Of a stretch of DNA of 64,000 nucleotides, positions 45,667 through 54,334 are shown one piece after another. Where the stretch lies: contig AHHB01000040.1 of the NCBI GenBank assembly GCA_000242815.2, positions 62,001 to 126,000 on the forward strand. The letters run 5' to 3'. Positions within the stretch are counted from its first letter, which is position 1. Every line of letters starts with the position of its first letter. This DNA is from Janthinobacterium lividum PAMC 25724. Its GTDB lineage: Bacteria; Pseudomonadota; Gammaproteobacteria; Burkholderiales; Burkholderiaceae_D. Below the pieces are notes generated by a model, which was not told where the DNA came from, ran no database searches, and saw only the letters and a list, made by a program, of their open reading frames with translations. A program made the position numbers and the translations under genes.

Positions 45667-45692
45667 CACCCTCGGCATGGCCGAGTTCAGGG

Positions 45693-47426
45693 CTATTTCT
45701 GCGTCGCTTGCTGCAGTGCGCGGGCGGTGACGAATTGCGGGCGGATATCGTTAGGCACCACCTTCATCTTGTCGAGCGCCACTTGTACTTCAGGGCGTAT
45801 CACCACGTACTTACTCATCATTGCTTGCGCGCGCGCATAGTCGCCGGTCGCCTCGATGCTCAAAAATTCACGGTCCAGATCGATCACGGCTTGCTTGATC
45901 TTGCCGAAATCAACGCCGAACTTGCCGTCGCCCAGGGAAACAAAACCGCCCTTGTCAAGGATGTAATTGATCTGGATGGCCATGCCGCGCGCATGCGAAT
46001 CGGTCAAGCCGAAATGCAGGGTACGGAAACCGGAGGCGAGGAAAGTGTTGTACAGCTTGCGCTCGGCCGCCTCGCCCTGGCCCAGGGTATCGTTGAGTTG
46101 CCCTTTGTCCATCATGTAGCGCAGCGCGTACAGGCCCGTAATGTCGGCCTTGGCTTCTTCGATGGTGGAATACGCTTCCTTCAAGTCCTGGCGTGGTGTG
46201 GAGGGCTTGCCGTCGACGACGGTGGCATGCGGGCCCAGGCCATGCATGATTTCATGCGCAAGAATGTGCGTGAAAAAGGAATTGAAATCGACATCCTGCT
46301 GCGCGTCGGCGGTCAGCACTAGTGTCGAGATCGGCATTAGAGTGGCCTTGAACTTGGCTTCCTGCACGTTTTTCAGCATCACGCGCTTGGAACCACGCGC
46401 GCTGATGATGCGCTCGTCGTTGGGCAAGTTGTAGGCGGCTGTCTGCACGGCCATGTTGCCGTCGCCCGCGCCATACACCTGGTTGACCACCACCATCGGT
46501 GCCAGCGCACCCACTTTCGGGTTGCGGTACCGGGCGTCCAGCGGCAGGTTGTCTTCCAGCTCCTGCATGTGCTTGGCGAAGAAATTGAGCTTCTGCGTTT
46601 CGGCCTGGTCACGGATATTCACATATGCTTCGAACGCGGCCTTGTAGCCAAACAGCTCGTCGTTATACGTTTCGTACGGGCCGATGGTGATGTCGACCGG
46701 CGAATCGAGATCCATCCAGGCAAAGTCGGATGCCAGGTAATCGTTGTCGAGGAAAGCCTTGGCGCGCAGGGTAAGAAATTTCTTCAGCGAGGCGTTGTCC
46801 GTGGCGGCCGCCGCTTCGTCGAGCAGCTTGGCCAGCCGTGTCAACTCCACCTTGTACTCGTCCGAATACTTGAGCGTCTGATATTTGCCATCCTTGCCCG
46901 CGCGAATCGTCGTGAAGAACCATTGCGCCTGCTGCTTGTCATCCGCCGACAAGCCGTTCATCCACGTTTCCAGGCTGGCCTTGGTGGCGCCCGGCGGATA
47001 GAAATTGCCCGCTTCCGGCTTGTGCGCGGGAATGGCGATGCCCGCATAGCTGGCCGGCATGAACGTGGCGTGCGCGTCGAGTACCGACCACGGCCCCTTG
47101 TTGATCCAGAAATAGTTGAGGCGCGCCTGGCCCAGGGCCGATTTATCCTTCTTCAAGGCGGCCCACAGCGCCTCATTACCGGACCAGCGCTGACGCAGTT
47201 GCAGCACGTCAACCAGCTTGGCTGCTTCGACCAGTTTGGCGATGGCCCGGCGGTCGCCGAGCGACAGGTGCGTGATATCGGCACTCAGCGCAACGGGCGC
47301 ATAACGGGCGCTCATGGCCGTCAGTTGTTGCGCCGTGGCCGGGGCGGCGGGTGCGGCGACTGGCGTTGCAGCGCAGGCGCTGCCGACGGCGGCAGCCATC
47401 AACAGGGGAATCAAGAGTTTTTTCAT
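45693..47426 (-). CDS. M49-like (dipeptidyl-peptidase III-type) zinc peptidase, secreted
   Basis: 577 residues from ATG 47426 (MKKLLIPLLMAAAVGSACAA), a signal peptide. The zinc site is HEIMHGLGPH at 391-400 with the second motif EEAKAD at 423-428, matching the E-E-x-x-A-(D/E) ligand of DPP III. The canonical family motif is HELLGH (HExxGH); this member has HExxH with a Gly after it, so the ligand spacing differs by one residue. MSARYAPVALSADITHLS and SVLDAHATFMPASY fit the DPP III fold. The start 32 residues upstream (47522) would add a non-signal sequence and is unlikely. Confidence 0.85.
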   Translation of the reverse strand: MKKLLIPLLMAAAVGSACAATPVAAPAAPATAQQLTAMSARYAPVALSADITHLSLGDRRAIAKLVEAAKLVDVLQLRQRWSGNEALWAALKKDKSALGQARLNYFWINKGPWSVLDAHATFMPASYAGIAIPAHKPEAGNFYPPGATKASLETWMNGLSADDKQQAQWFFTTIRAGKDGKYQTLKYSDEYKVELTRLAKLLDEAAAATDNASLKKFLTLRAKAFLDNDYLASDFAWMDLDSPVDITIGPYETYNDELFGYKAAFEAYVNIRDQAETQKLNFFAKHMQELEDNLPLDARYRNPKVGALAPMVVVNQVYGAGDGNMAVQTAAYNLPNDERIISARGSKRVMLKNVQEAKFKATLMPISTLVLTADAQQDVDFNSFFTHILAHEIMHGLGPHATVVDGKPSTPRQDLKEAYSTIEEAKADITGLYALRYMMDKGQLNDTLGQGEAAERKLYNTFLASGFRTLHFGLTDSHARGMAIQINYILDKGGFVSLGDGKFGVDFGKIKQAVIDLDREFLSIEATGDYARAQAMMSKYVVIRPEVQVALDKMKVVPNDIRPQFVTARALQQATQK

Positions 47427-47567
47427 GGCAGTCTCGGTTAGATTTTTCGCAGAAGCGGCCGGCGCGACTGGCGCGCTACCGCTTTCTTGCTCAGCCTGCG
47501 ATTGTAATCGACCTGCCCGCAAGGCACGACCATGAGCTTAGCCAACCCGGTAACGTCGACGGCGTCC

Positions 47568-49058
47568 TTAATTGGCCTTCGCCGCTGGAGCAGACGCCAG
47601 CTTCGCCAACTCGCCATCCGGCTGCCAACCGGCGCCCAGGGAACGGGCTACGGCGACACTGGCCAGCAGGCGCTGGGTCTTGATCTGCACGGCGGCGCGG
47701 TCCGCTGCCAGCGAGCTGCGCTGGGCGTCGATGACGTCCAGATAGGTCGAGATGCCGCGCTCATAGCGCGTGCGCGCCACCAGGTAGGCACGCGCGGCGG
47801 CGGCCTGCGACAAAGCCTGGGCATCGCCCTGCAACTGGCGCTGCTGCACGTCGGATAAAGCGTCTTCGACCTCGCGCAAGGCCGTCAGCAGCTTGCTTTC
47901 GTGATTCACCACGGCTTCCGCATAGCGCGCCTTGGACAGATCCAGGTTGGATTGGTTGCGGCCAGCGTCGAAGATGGGCAGGGACAGTGCCAGCGGGCCG
48001 AAACTGAACTGACGCGAACCGCCTTGCGCCAGGTCGCGCAGTTTTTCGGATGCATAGCCGAAATTGCCCGTCAATTGCAGCGATGGGTAAAACGCGCCTT
48101 CGGCCACGCCTACTTGCGCATTCGCCGCGCGCAGGTTCGCCACGCTGGAGACCAGGTCCGGGCGATGCGCCAGCAGGCTAGCCGGCAAGCCGACCGGAAT
48201 GGCGGGCGGCAGTGGCAAGCTGGAAGGCTCGGCGGCCAGCGGCAATTGCAGCGCCGACGGCGGTTTGCCCGTCAGGGTGGCCAGGCTGTTTTCGAGCTGC
48301 TGGCGCTGACGCTGGACTTCATGCAGGTCGGCTTGCGCGTTCGACAGTTCGACTGTCGTTCGCGCCAGGTCCAGCTCATTCGTCAGGCCCGCATTGAAGC
48401 GTGCTTCGACCAGCTGTGCCGACTCGCGGCGGGTGTCGAGCGCGCCGTTCAGGATGGCCATTTCCGCATCCAGCCCGCGCAGCTGCCAGTAATTGCTGGC
48501 CACTTGCGCCGACAGCATCAGCAGCACCCCGTCGCGCTCTGCCTGCGCCGCCAGCGCCTGCGAGTCAGCCGCTTCGACCATGCGTTTCACGCGACCGAGC
48601 AAGTCGACTTCATACGACAGCGAGCCGCCCACGGAAAAATTATTGCCGCTGATGGAGCGCTTGCCCAGAGCCAGGCCCTGCGAGGTGTTGGCCGAGGTGC
48701 GCGAATTCGAGATGCCCGTGCTGACGTTGACGCTCGGGCTCTGGTTGGCGCGCGCCGTACCGCTTTGCGCCAGCGCCTGCAGCAGGCGCTGGCCGGCCGC
48801 CTTCACGCCGGGATTGTCCTGCAGCGCGCTTTGCTCCAGGCGGTCCAGGGTGGCGTCGCCGTAGATGCGCCACCACTCTTTGGGTAGCTGCGCGGCGTCG
48901 GCTGCCCCAGCGCCATGGCGGAAAATGCCGTTGTCAACGCCGGCCACATTGGCCGGGGCGGTGAAATCCTGGCCCACGCTACCGCAGGCGGACAGCGCCA
49001 CGGCAAGGGAAGCGGCCAGCGCGATTTTCGTCAATACTGTTTGCATGATGGTTTGCAT
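47568..49058 (-). CDS. NodT-family outer-membrane efflux lipoprotein
   Basis: 496 residues. The TolC-like channel of a tripartite pump. The start at 49058 has AAGAAGG 9 bp upstream. The lipobox LSAC puts the lipidated Cys at 25. The usual two repeats of RND-type channel proteins are present: QLPKEWWRIYGDATLDRLEQ opens the first, and LPIFDAGRNQSNLDLSKARY with VEDALSDVQQRQ closes the second. GVAEGAFYPSLQLTGNFGY is a conserved element. It is the third gene of the emrA-emrB-nodT operon, 41 bp behind emrB. The long A/Q-rich coiled coils form the periplasmic tube. Confidence 0.93.
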   Translation of the reverse strand: MQTIMQTVLTKIALAASLAVALSACGSVGQDFTAPANVAGVDNGIFRHGAGAADAAQLPKEWWRIYGDATLDRLEQSALQDNPGVKAAGQRLLQALAQSGTARANQSPSVNVSTGISNSRTSANTSQGLALGKRSISGNNFSVGGSLSYEVDLLGRVKRMVEAADSQALAAQAERDGVLLMLSAQVASNYWQLRGLDAEMAILNGALDTRRESAQLVEARFNAGLTNELDLARTTVELSNAQADLHEVQRQRQQLENSLATLTGKPPSALQLPLAAEPSSLPLPPAIPVGLPASLLAHRPDLVSSVANLRAANAQVGVAEGAFYPSLQLTGNFGYASEKLRDLAQGGSRQFSFGPLALSLPIFDAGRNQSNLDLSKARYAEAVVNHESKLLTALREVEDALSDVQQRQLQGDAQALSQAAAARAYLVARTRYERGISTYLDVIDAQRSSLAADRAAVQIKTQRLLASVAVARSLGAGWQPDGELAKLASAPAAKAN

Positions 49059-49098
49059 GATGATTACCTTCTTGTTCTTGAGGGGCTGCTGTGCGCGC

Positions 49099-50697
49099 TC
49101 AATGAGCGCCGCCGCCGGCACCGGGAGCTTTCAGTTTGTCGGCCAGCCACAGCGGCACGATGCACACCAGCAGGATGGTGCCGATAAGGAAAAAGCCATC
49201 GTTGTAGGCCATCACATACGCTTCGCGGCGCACGATGCCATCGATCGCCTGCAAGGCTTGGTTGCCGGCCGTGACGGCGTCATAGCCCTTGGCCATGAAC
49301 GACGACGTCAGCTGGTCGAGGCGCAGCTGCGTGGCGCTGGAATACGCATTGATCGCTTCCCCCAGGCGCTGCGAGTGGAAGTGCTCGCGGGTACTCAGGG
49401 CCGTGGCCAGCAGGGCGATGCCGATCGAACCGCCCAGGTTACGCGTCATGTTGAACAGGCTCGATGCCGACGGCATGTCCTTCGGCGCGATGCCCTTCAT
49501 GGCGAAATTCGACAGGGTCAGCATGACGAAGGGCTGGCCCAGCGCGCGCACCACCTGCGACCATAGCAACTGGTCGTAGCCGGTGGAGGCGTCCATGTAG
49601 GCATTCATCAGGCACGAACCGCCGAACAGCAGCAGGCCAAACGAGCACAGGATGCGGTTGTCCACCACGGACGACAGCTTGGCGACGAAGGGCATGATGA
49701 ACAGTTGCGGCAAGCCCACCCACATGATGACTTCACCGATCTGCATCGGCGAATAGCCGGCGATCTGGCCCAGGAATAGGGGCAGCAAGAACGCCGAACC
49801 ATACAGGCCCATGCCCGTCACGGCCGATAGCACGGTGGCGACTAAAAAATTGCGCTGGCCGTACAAGGCCAGATTGACGAACGGTTCGGCGCGCGTGGCG
49901 CTGGTAACGACCCAGCCCAGGATGCCCGTCAGGGCCAGCGCGGCAAAAATGATGATGAAGCCCGAGTCGAACCAGTCCTTCGAATTGCCTTCTTCCAGGA
50001 AGATGGTCAGGCAACCCAGGCCCAGGGCCATGAAGAAGATGCCCAGCCAGTCGGCTTTCCAGAACATCTGGAGCTTCATCGGCTCCTTGTCGAGGCCATA
50101 CACCATGCCGGCGATCAGCAGCACGCCCGGTACCCAGTTGATGTAGAAGATCGAAGGCCAGCCATATAGCTCGGAGAGATAACCGCCCAGAGTCGGGCCC
50201 ATCGCTGGCGCCAGGGTGGCCGTCAAACCGAAAATGGCCATGCCGACGGCACGCTTCGACGGCGGCAGCTTGAGCATCACCAGGGTGAACGCCATGGGGA
50301 TCAGAGCGCCGCCGGTGAAGCCTTGCAGCATGCGAAAGACGATCATGCTTTCCAAATTCCAGGCCGTGCCACACAGAGTGGAGAACAGCAGGAAGAAAGC
50401 AGTGGTGCCTATCATGTAGGTACGCAGTCCGAACACGCGCGCCAGCAGCGCGGTAAGTGGAATGACGATGATTTCCGCCACCAGGTAGGCCGTGGAAATC
50501 CACGAGCCTTCTTCCTGGGTAGCCGACAGCGAGCCGAGGATATCCCTGAGCGAGGAGTTGGTGATCTGAATGTCGAGCACCGCCATGAAGGCGCCCAGCA
50601 TGCCGGCGGCGACCGCCAGCCAGGTGCGAGCTGAGACTTTCTCGCTGATCACGGGAAACGCCGGCGATGCCGCCGATGTGATGGAAGGGCTGCTCAT
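49099..50697 (-). CDS. emrB: EmrB/QacA (DHA2) MFS multidrug transporter
   Basis: 532 residues with 14 membrane helices, as in DHA2. Motif A is recognisable as LLARVFGLRTYMIG. Motif C-like sequence GPTLGGYLSELYGWPSIFYIN fixes the drug:H+ antiporter class, and the N-terminal LDIQITNSSLRDILGSLSAT is the DHA2 start. It exports hydrophobic drugs or fatty-acid-like compounds using the proton gradient through EmrA and the NodT channel. It follows emrA by 6 bp. The exact substrate is unknown. Confidence 0.93.
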   Translation of the reverse strand: MSSPSITSAASPAFPVISEKVSARTWLAVAAGMLGAFMAVLDIQITNSSLRDILGSLSATQEEGSWISTAYLVAEIIVIPLTALLARVFGLRTYMIGTTAFFLLFSTLCGTAWNLESMIVFRMLQGFTGGALIPMAFTLVMLKLPPSKRAVGMAIFGLTATLAPAMGPTLGGYLSELYGWPSIFYINWVPGVLLIAGMVYGLDKEPMKLQMFWKADWLGIFFMALGLGCLTIFLEEGNSKDWFDSGFIIIFAALALTGILGWVVTSATRAEPFVNLALYGQRNFLVATVLSAVTGMGLYGSAFLLPLFLGQIAGYSPMQIGEVIMWVGLPQLFIMPFVAKLSSVVDNRILCSFGLLLFGGSCLMNAYMDASTGYDQLLWSQVVRALGQPFVMLTLSNFAMKGIAPKDMPSASSLFNMTRNLGGSIGIALLATALSTREHFHSQRLGEAINAYSSATQLRLDQLTSSFMAKGYDAVTAGNQALQAIDGIVRREAYVMAYNDGFFLIGTILLVCIVPLWLADKLKAPGAGGGAH

Positions 50698-50703
50698 GGA
50701 AGC

Positions 50704-51945
50704 TTAGCGGGCGCTACTTTGGGCGGCAGGAGCAGTCGGCGCGACTAGCGCGGCGGCATGACGTGGGGTAACGGCCTTGTCCTGGGCCGACACGGGCTGG
50801 TTCACTTCCACTTCGGCGATCACCGACATGCCCGGCACCAGACGGCCATTGATGGCCTTGATATCTGCCGGCTGGAAGACGATTTTCACCGGCACGCGCT
50901 GCACGATCTTGGTGAAGTTGCCGGTAGCGTTATCGGCTGGCAGCAGGGCGAATTGTGCACCCGAGGCAGGCGCGAAGCTATCGATCGTGCCCACCAGTTT
51001 CTTGCCCGGCATGGCGTCGATAGTCACGTGCACGCTCTGGCCGCGCTGCAGGTCGGCCAACTGGGTTTCCTTGAAGTTGGCGGTGACCCAGACGTTATCT
51101 TGCACGATGGCCGTCAGTTGCTGGCCAGGCTGCACGCGCATGCCCGTTTCCAGGTTGCGCTTGCCGATGCGCCCGGCGACGGGGGCCAGGATGCGGTTGT
51201 ATTGCAACTGCTGCTCGGCGTCCTTCAATTGCACGCGCAGCACGGCCACTTGCGCCTTGGCCACGTCGCGCGCGGCCTGGGCGGCGCCGATCTGCGCCTT
51301 GGCAGCCGCGGCGCTGTCACGGCGCGCGGCCAGATCGGCCACGGCACTGGAGCGGGCCGCGTTGGCGGCGTCCAGCTCCGCTTTCGAGACGGCTTTCATC
51401 TGGCTCGTATACAGCTGGCCATAACGCTCGGCATCCTGTTTCGCGCGCAACAATTGTGCGTCCGCTTGCGCCACTTGTGCCTGGGCCGCGCTTGCTTGCG
51501 CTTGTACTTGCGCGATCTGCGCGTCGGCCTGCAACACTTGCTGCTCGGCGCTGGCAATCTGCGCGGCGATCTGCTCGGTTTTCACGCGCTGGTCGAAGGG
51601 ATCGAGTTCAGCGATGACGTCGCCCTCTTTCACCATTTGATTGTCGTCGATGAAAACCTGGGTAACGACGCCGGAAATGCGCGCCGAGACCGGGTGCACG
51701 TGGCCGGAGACATAGGCGTTTTCCGTTTCCACGAAATAGTGGCTGCGGTACCACATGCGCGCACCGGCACCCAACGCCACCAGGACAATCAGGCCGGCAA
51801 TGATTTTCACGCGCTTGTTCGGCGCTGCGGAGCTGGCGGAAGCGGCCGACGCAGGCGGGGCGGCAGGTGCAGCAGATGCGGCAGATGCGGCGGGTGGGAC
51901 AGCGCTCAGCACCTTGTGCTCTGCTTGGCCTGGCTGATTGGACAT
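50704..51945 (-). CDS. emrA: EmrA/HlyD membrane fusion protein
   Basis: 413 residues from ATG 51945 (MSNQPGQAEHKVLSAVPP), with GGAGCG 3-8 bp upstream. The longer in-frame start at 52023 lies in the regulatory gap. The order is an Ala-rich cytoplasmic segment, one membrane helix (IIAGLIVLVALGAGARMW), a barrel-sandwich half (VHPVSARISGVVTQVFIDDN), a long coiled coil with many Gln/Ala, and the second half NRILAPVAGRIGKRNLETGM. The C-terminal LVPGMSVIAEVEVN closes the beta barrel. It links EmrB to the outer-membrane channel. Confidence 0.93.
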   Translation of the reverse strand: MSNQPGQAEHKVLSAVPPAASAASAAPAAPPASAASASSAAPNKRVKIIAGLIVLVALGAGARMWYRSHYFVETENAYVSGHVHPVSARISGVVTQVFIDDNQMVKEGDVIAELDPFDQRVKTEQIAAQIASAEQQVLQADAQIAQVQAQASAAQAQVAQADAQLLRAKQDAERYGQLYTSQMKAVSKAELDAANAARSSAVADLAARRDSAAAAKAQIGAAQAARDVAKAQVAVLRVQLKDAEQQLQYNRILAPVAGRIGKRNLETGMRVQPGQQLTAIVQDNVWVTANFKETQLADLQRGQSVHVTIDAMPGKKLVGTIDSFAPASGAQFALLPADNATGNFTKIVQRVPVKIVFQPADIKAINGRLVPGMSVIAEVEVNQPVSAQDKAVTPRHAAALVAPTAPAAQSSAR

Positions 51946-52006
51946 ACTCGCTCCGGAAATGAAATTATAGAGGTTCATTATTGGACAAAGAAATACCAAA
52001 GTCAAG

Positions 52007-52030
52007 AAATGAAACGATTGCATTTCATTT
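52007..52030. promoter_or_regulatory. Dyad in the emrA/tetR intergenic region
   Basis: AAATGAAACG (52007-52016) and CATTTCATTT (52021-52030) are near-perfect inverted copies around ATTG. Placed between divergent emrA and the TetR-type gene, it is a natural operator candidate. Confidence 0.45.
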
Positions 52031-52089
52031 TAATTTACACTACAGTACAAGCCTGCACTGACCTTACAACTGATAAAAAGACCCAGACC

Positions 52090-52809
52090 ATGTCCGATCC
52101 CGGCCTCAGCGAACCCTTGCCCAACGACACAGCATCCGACGCCGCCACCGAGGAGCCTTCCTGCTGCGGCAAGCCTGCCGGCCGGCCGCGCGCAGCCGAC
52201 ATGGAAGCGCGCATGGAAAACCTGCTGCACACGGCTGGCTGCCTGTTTCTGGAAAAAGGGTATGGAAAAGTAAGCCTGGAAATGATCGCCCGCGAAGCCC
52301 ATGTGGCAGTGCGCACGATTTATGTGAAATTTGGCGGCAAGGCCGGCTTGTTCAATGCCGTGGTGGAACAGCGCCGCGCCGCCTACTTCTCGACCATGCC
52401 CGCGCTGGAAACGGATATGCGACCCTTGTCCACCATCCTGGGCGAGTTCGGCTTACTGTTCCTGCAACTGGTCACGACGCCGGCGGCGATTCGCCTGCAT
52501 CGCATGGTGGTGGCCGAAGCGGCCACACAGCCGGAACTGGCAGAAACGTTTTACAAGGTGGGACCGGGACAGACACGCGACATGCTGAGCAAGTTTTTCA
52601 GCCGTCCCGACATCGCGCCGCTGTTTCGCGCGGAGTTGACGCCATCGATCCTGGCGCTACACCTGCTCAATTGCCTGCTCGAAGATCAGATGTCGCGCCT
52701 GCTGTTTACGCCGCAGACGCAAGCCGATGTGGTGCAGCTGCGCGCCAAGGTAGCGCTCAGCCTGGACCTGTTCCTGCGCGGCACCTTGCGTCAGCCGCAC
52801 GTGGCCTGA
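52090..52809 (+). CDS. TetR/AcrR-family regulator of the adjacent efflux operon
   Basis: 239 residues. The N-terminal 35 residues are charged (Glu/Asp and CCGKPAGRPRAAD). The TetR helix-turn-helix follows: LLHTAGCLFLEKGYGKVSLE, MIAREAHVAVRTIYVKFGGK. The C-terminal AefR-like ligand domain (RLHRMVVAEAATQPELAETF) fits TetR_C_39-like members that control EmrAB or RND pumps. A frame open far upstream (to 50758) crosses emrA and is meaningless. Divergent from emrA, so it most likely represses the pump and itself via the dyad at 52007-52030. Confidence 0.92.
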   Translation: MSDPGLSEPLPNDTASDAATEEPSCCGKPAGRPRAADMEARMENLLHTAGCLFLEKGYGKVSLEMIAREAHVAVRTIYVKFGGKAGLFNAVVEQRRAAYFSTMPALETDMRPLSTILGEFGLLFLQLVTTPAAIRLHRMVVAEAATQPELAETFYKVGPGQTRDMLSKFFSRPDIAPLFRAELTPSILALHLLNCLLEDQMSRLLFTPQTQADVVQLRAKVALSLDLFLRGTLRQPHVA

Positions 52810-52817
52810 CGCGCGAT

Positions 52818-53972
52818 TCAGCCGGGGCGGCCACCCTCTTCTTGCATCGCCGCTTCCGCACGCTCATCGCTGAAGCCCAGCGCACGCAGGAAGGGCTGGG
52901 CCGCCGACGGGCCCTCCAGACTCAGTGCAGACTCTCTTTCATCAAGGCGCCGCGAGCCGTAACACATCAGGTCGAACGAAGTTTCAAAGCGCTGCGCCAA
53001 GAAGTAGGTAAGGAAGTAATCGATGGAAAACGCCACCTGGCCATCGACCAACAGCAGCAAGCCATGCGCATGCAGCGGCGCCAGCCAGTCCCTTGGCGCC
53101 ACGTTCCAACCCTTTACGCCACAATAATCGCTGGTAAAACGCTGCAGTTCCGCTTCGCCGAGAAACACGGTCTTGGCTTCGAACATCACGAACGCCAGTT
53201 CGATCAGGAATGCGCGCACATCGGCAGCCACGCCCTGCTGCGCGTCCGATTTACCCAGCAAGCCGTCAAAATAGGCGCGTTCGCTTGCCAGTTGCGGCAG
53301 CAAAGTGGCAAACACATACTCGGCATCCAACTGCCCCGTTTCCTGGCCATTCGGCGTGTACAGTACCGACAGCGCGAAGTTCTTGCTCACTTCGTCGAAC
53401 TCGCGCAGCGACACCGTCCACGGCCTGCCCGGCGCCTCGCCATCGGCCCCGCGCGTGCCGAACTCGAGCACGGAAAACGCCGCCATCTGGCCATGCGCAC
53501 CGTACAGGCTGCCGGGATTGCTCTTGAACAGAATGCCCAGCGACTTCATCAGTGAACTGGCGTCGCCCGTATGCTGGTGGCCATGAAACACGGCGTGGAT
53601 ATTCTTGTAGTACGCGCGCTGTTCGGCACTGGCGTGCTCATCAGCGGAGAAAAAACTGAAGCCGGCATTGCCCAGCGCCGCCGCGCCGCCCTGCTGGCCG
53701 CCGCCCGGCACCAGGTAAAAACGCGCACCGGGCAAGCTGGCCGCCTGCAGCAAGGGACGCAGGAAGTATTCGTAGACATACGGGGGCGTCGTGCCAGCAC
53801 AGGCATCGAGCGCCACCAACTGGCCAGTAAAGAAAATTGCATCGATCTGCTTGCCCGCCGCCAGGATAGCGGCCACATCCTGATGCAAGGCATGCAGCAT
53901 CACGGCTTGCTCTTGCTCATCAGCCCGACGCAAACGGGCATCGGCAATATGAAGGGCGGTAAACTTTTTCAT
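52818..53972 (-). CDS. Metallophosphoesterase-like protein with degenerate active site
   Basis: 384 residues. The N-terminal about 180 residues follow the calcineurin-like phosphoesterase pattern: LHIADARLRR where DxH is expected (D11 kept, H13 replaced by R), FFTGQLV for GD (Asp51 replaced by Gln), VPGGGQQGG for GNHD/E (residues 90-95), then the HGHQHTGD box (130-137), which is intact. The gap between the third box and the last is only about 36 residues, roughly a third of normal. The C-terminal half (VFLGEAELQRFTSDYCGVKG, FSIDYFLTYFLAQRFETS) is helical and of no recognised catalytic type. The enzyme is probably inactive as a phosphatase. The function is unknown. Neighbours (TetR, lpdA) give no clue. 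Confidence 0.75.
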   Translation of the reverse strand: MKKFTALHIADARLRRADEQEQAVMLHALHQDVAAILAAGKQIDAIFFTGQLVALDACAGTTPPYVYEYFLRPLLQAASLPGARFYLVPGGGQQGGAAALGNAGFSFFSADEHASAEQRAYYKNIHAVFHGHQHTGDASSLMKSLGILFKSNPGSLYGAHGQMAAFSVLEFGTRGADGEAPGRPWTVSLREFDEVSKNFALSVLYTPNGQETGQLDAEYVFATLLPQLASERAYFDGLLGKSDAQQGVAADVRAFLIELAFVMFEAKTVFLGEAELQRFTSDYCGVKGWNVAPRDWLAPLHAHGLLLLVDGQVAFSIDYFLTYFLAQRFETSFDLMCYGSRRLDERESALSLEGPSAAQPFLRALGFSDERAEAAMQEEGGRPG

Positions 53973-54282
53973 TGTTGCAAAACTTTCTTAGGGCCTGTCC
54001 CGCTAGGGAGCGCCTTCTGCTGGTAGTTCATCCGGGGCGCCAGCAGGGGATGTATTCATCTGCTGGGACAGACTCCCAGCGTAGCGGGACTTGAGCGACC
54101 CACGCGCTGGCAACATTCCTGGAAAAATCACGCGCTGCTTTTGAAGCAAAAGCAAAACATGGTGACAGAGCTCCATTTTGCCATTTTCCCAGGCAACAAT
54201 ACTCACCAATATTCACATGCGATAGATGCGCCACAGCTTGTCCGCAGCATACGCTGGCGAGCTCAAGGGACATCAATGGAAT
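53973..54282. other. Intergenic region between the phosphoesterase-like gene and lpdA
   Basis: No gene. Imperfect palindromes are present: GTCCCGCTA (about 53998) pairs with TAGCGGGAC (about 54080), enclosing CCAGCAG...CTGCTGG. The remainder (54100-54280) has no clear features before the lpdA terminator. Confidence 0.5.
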
Positions 54283-54312
54283 AAAAAAACCGGGAACACG
54301 TCCCGGTTTTTT
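54283..54312 (-). terminator. Terminator of the pdh operon
   Basis: AACCGGGA-ACACG-TCCCGGTT stem with T6 on the minus strand, about 23 bp behind the lpdA stop at 54335. Confidence 0.9.
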
Positions 54313-54334
54313 GATACTGAAAGTTAAGGCTTTA

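Noticed and set aside
50758..52089. Upstream part of the 683-aa ORF ending in the TetR-type regulator
   Set aside because: It is antisense to emrA. The regulator begins at the ATG at 52090, just ahead of its DNA-binding domain.
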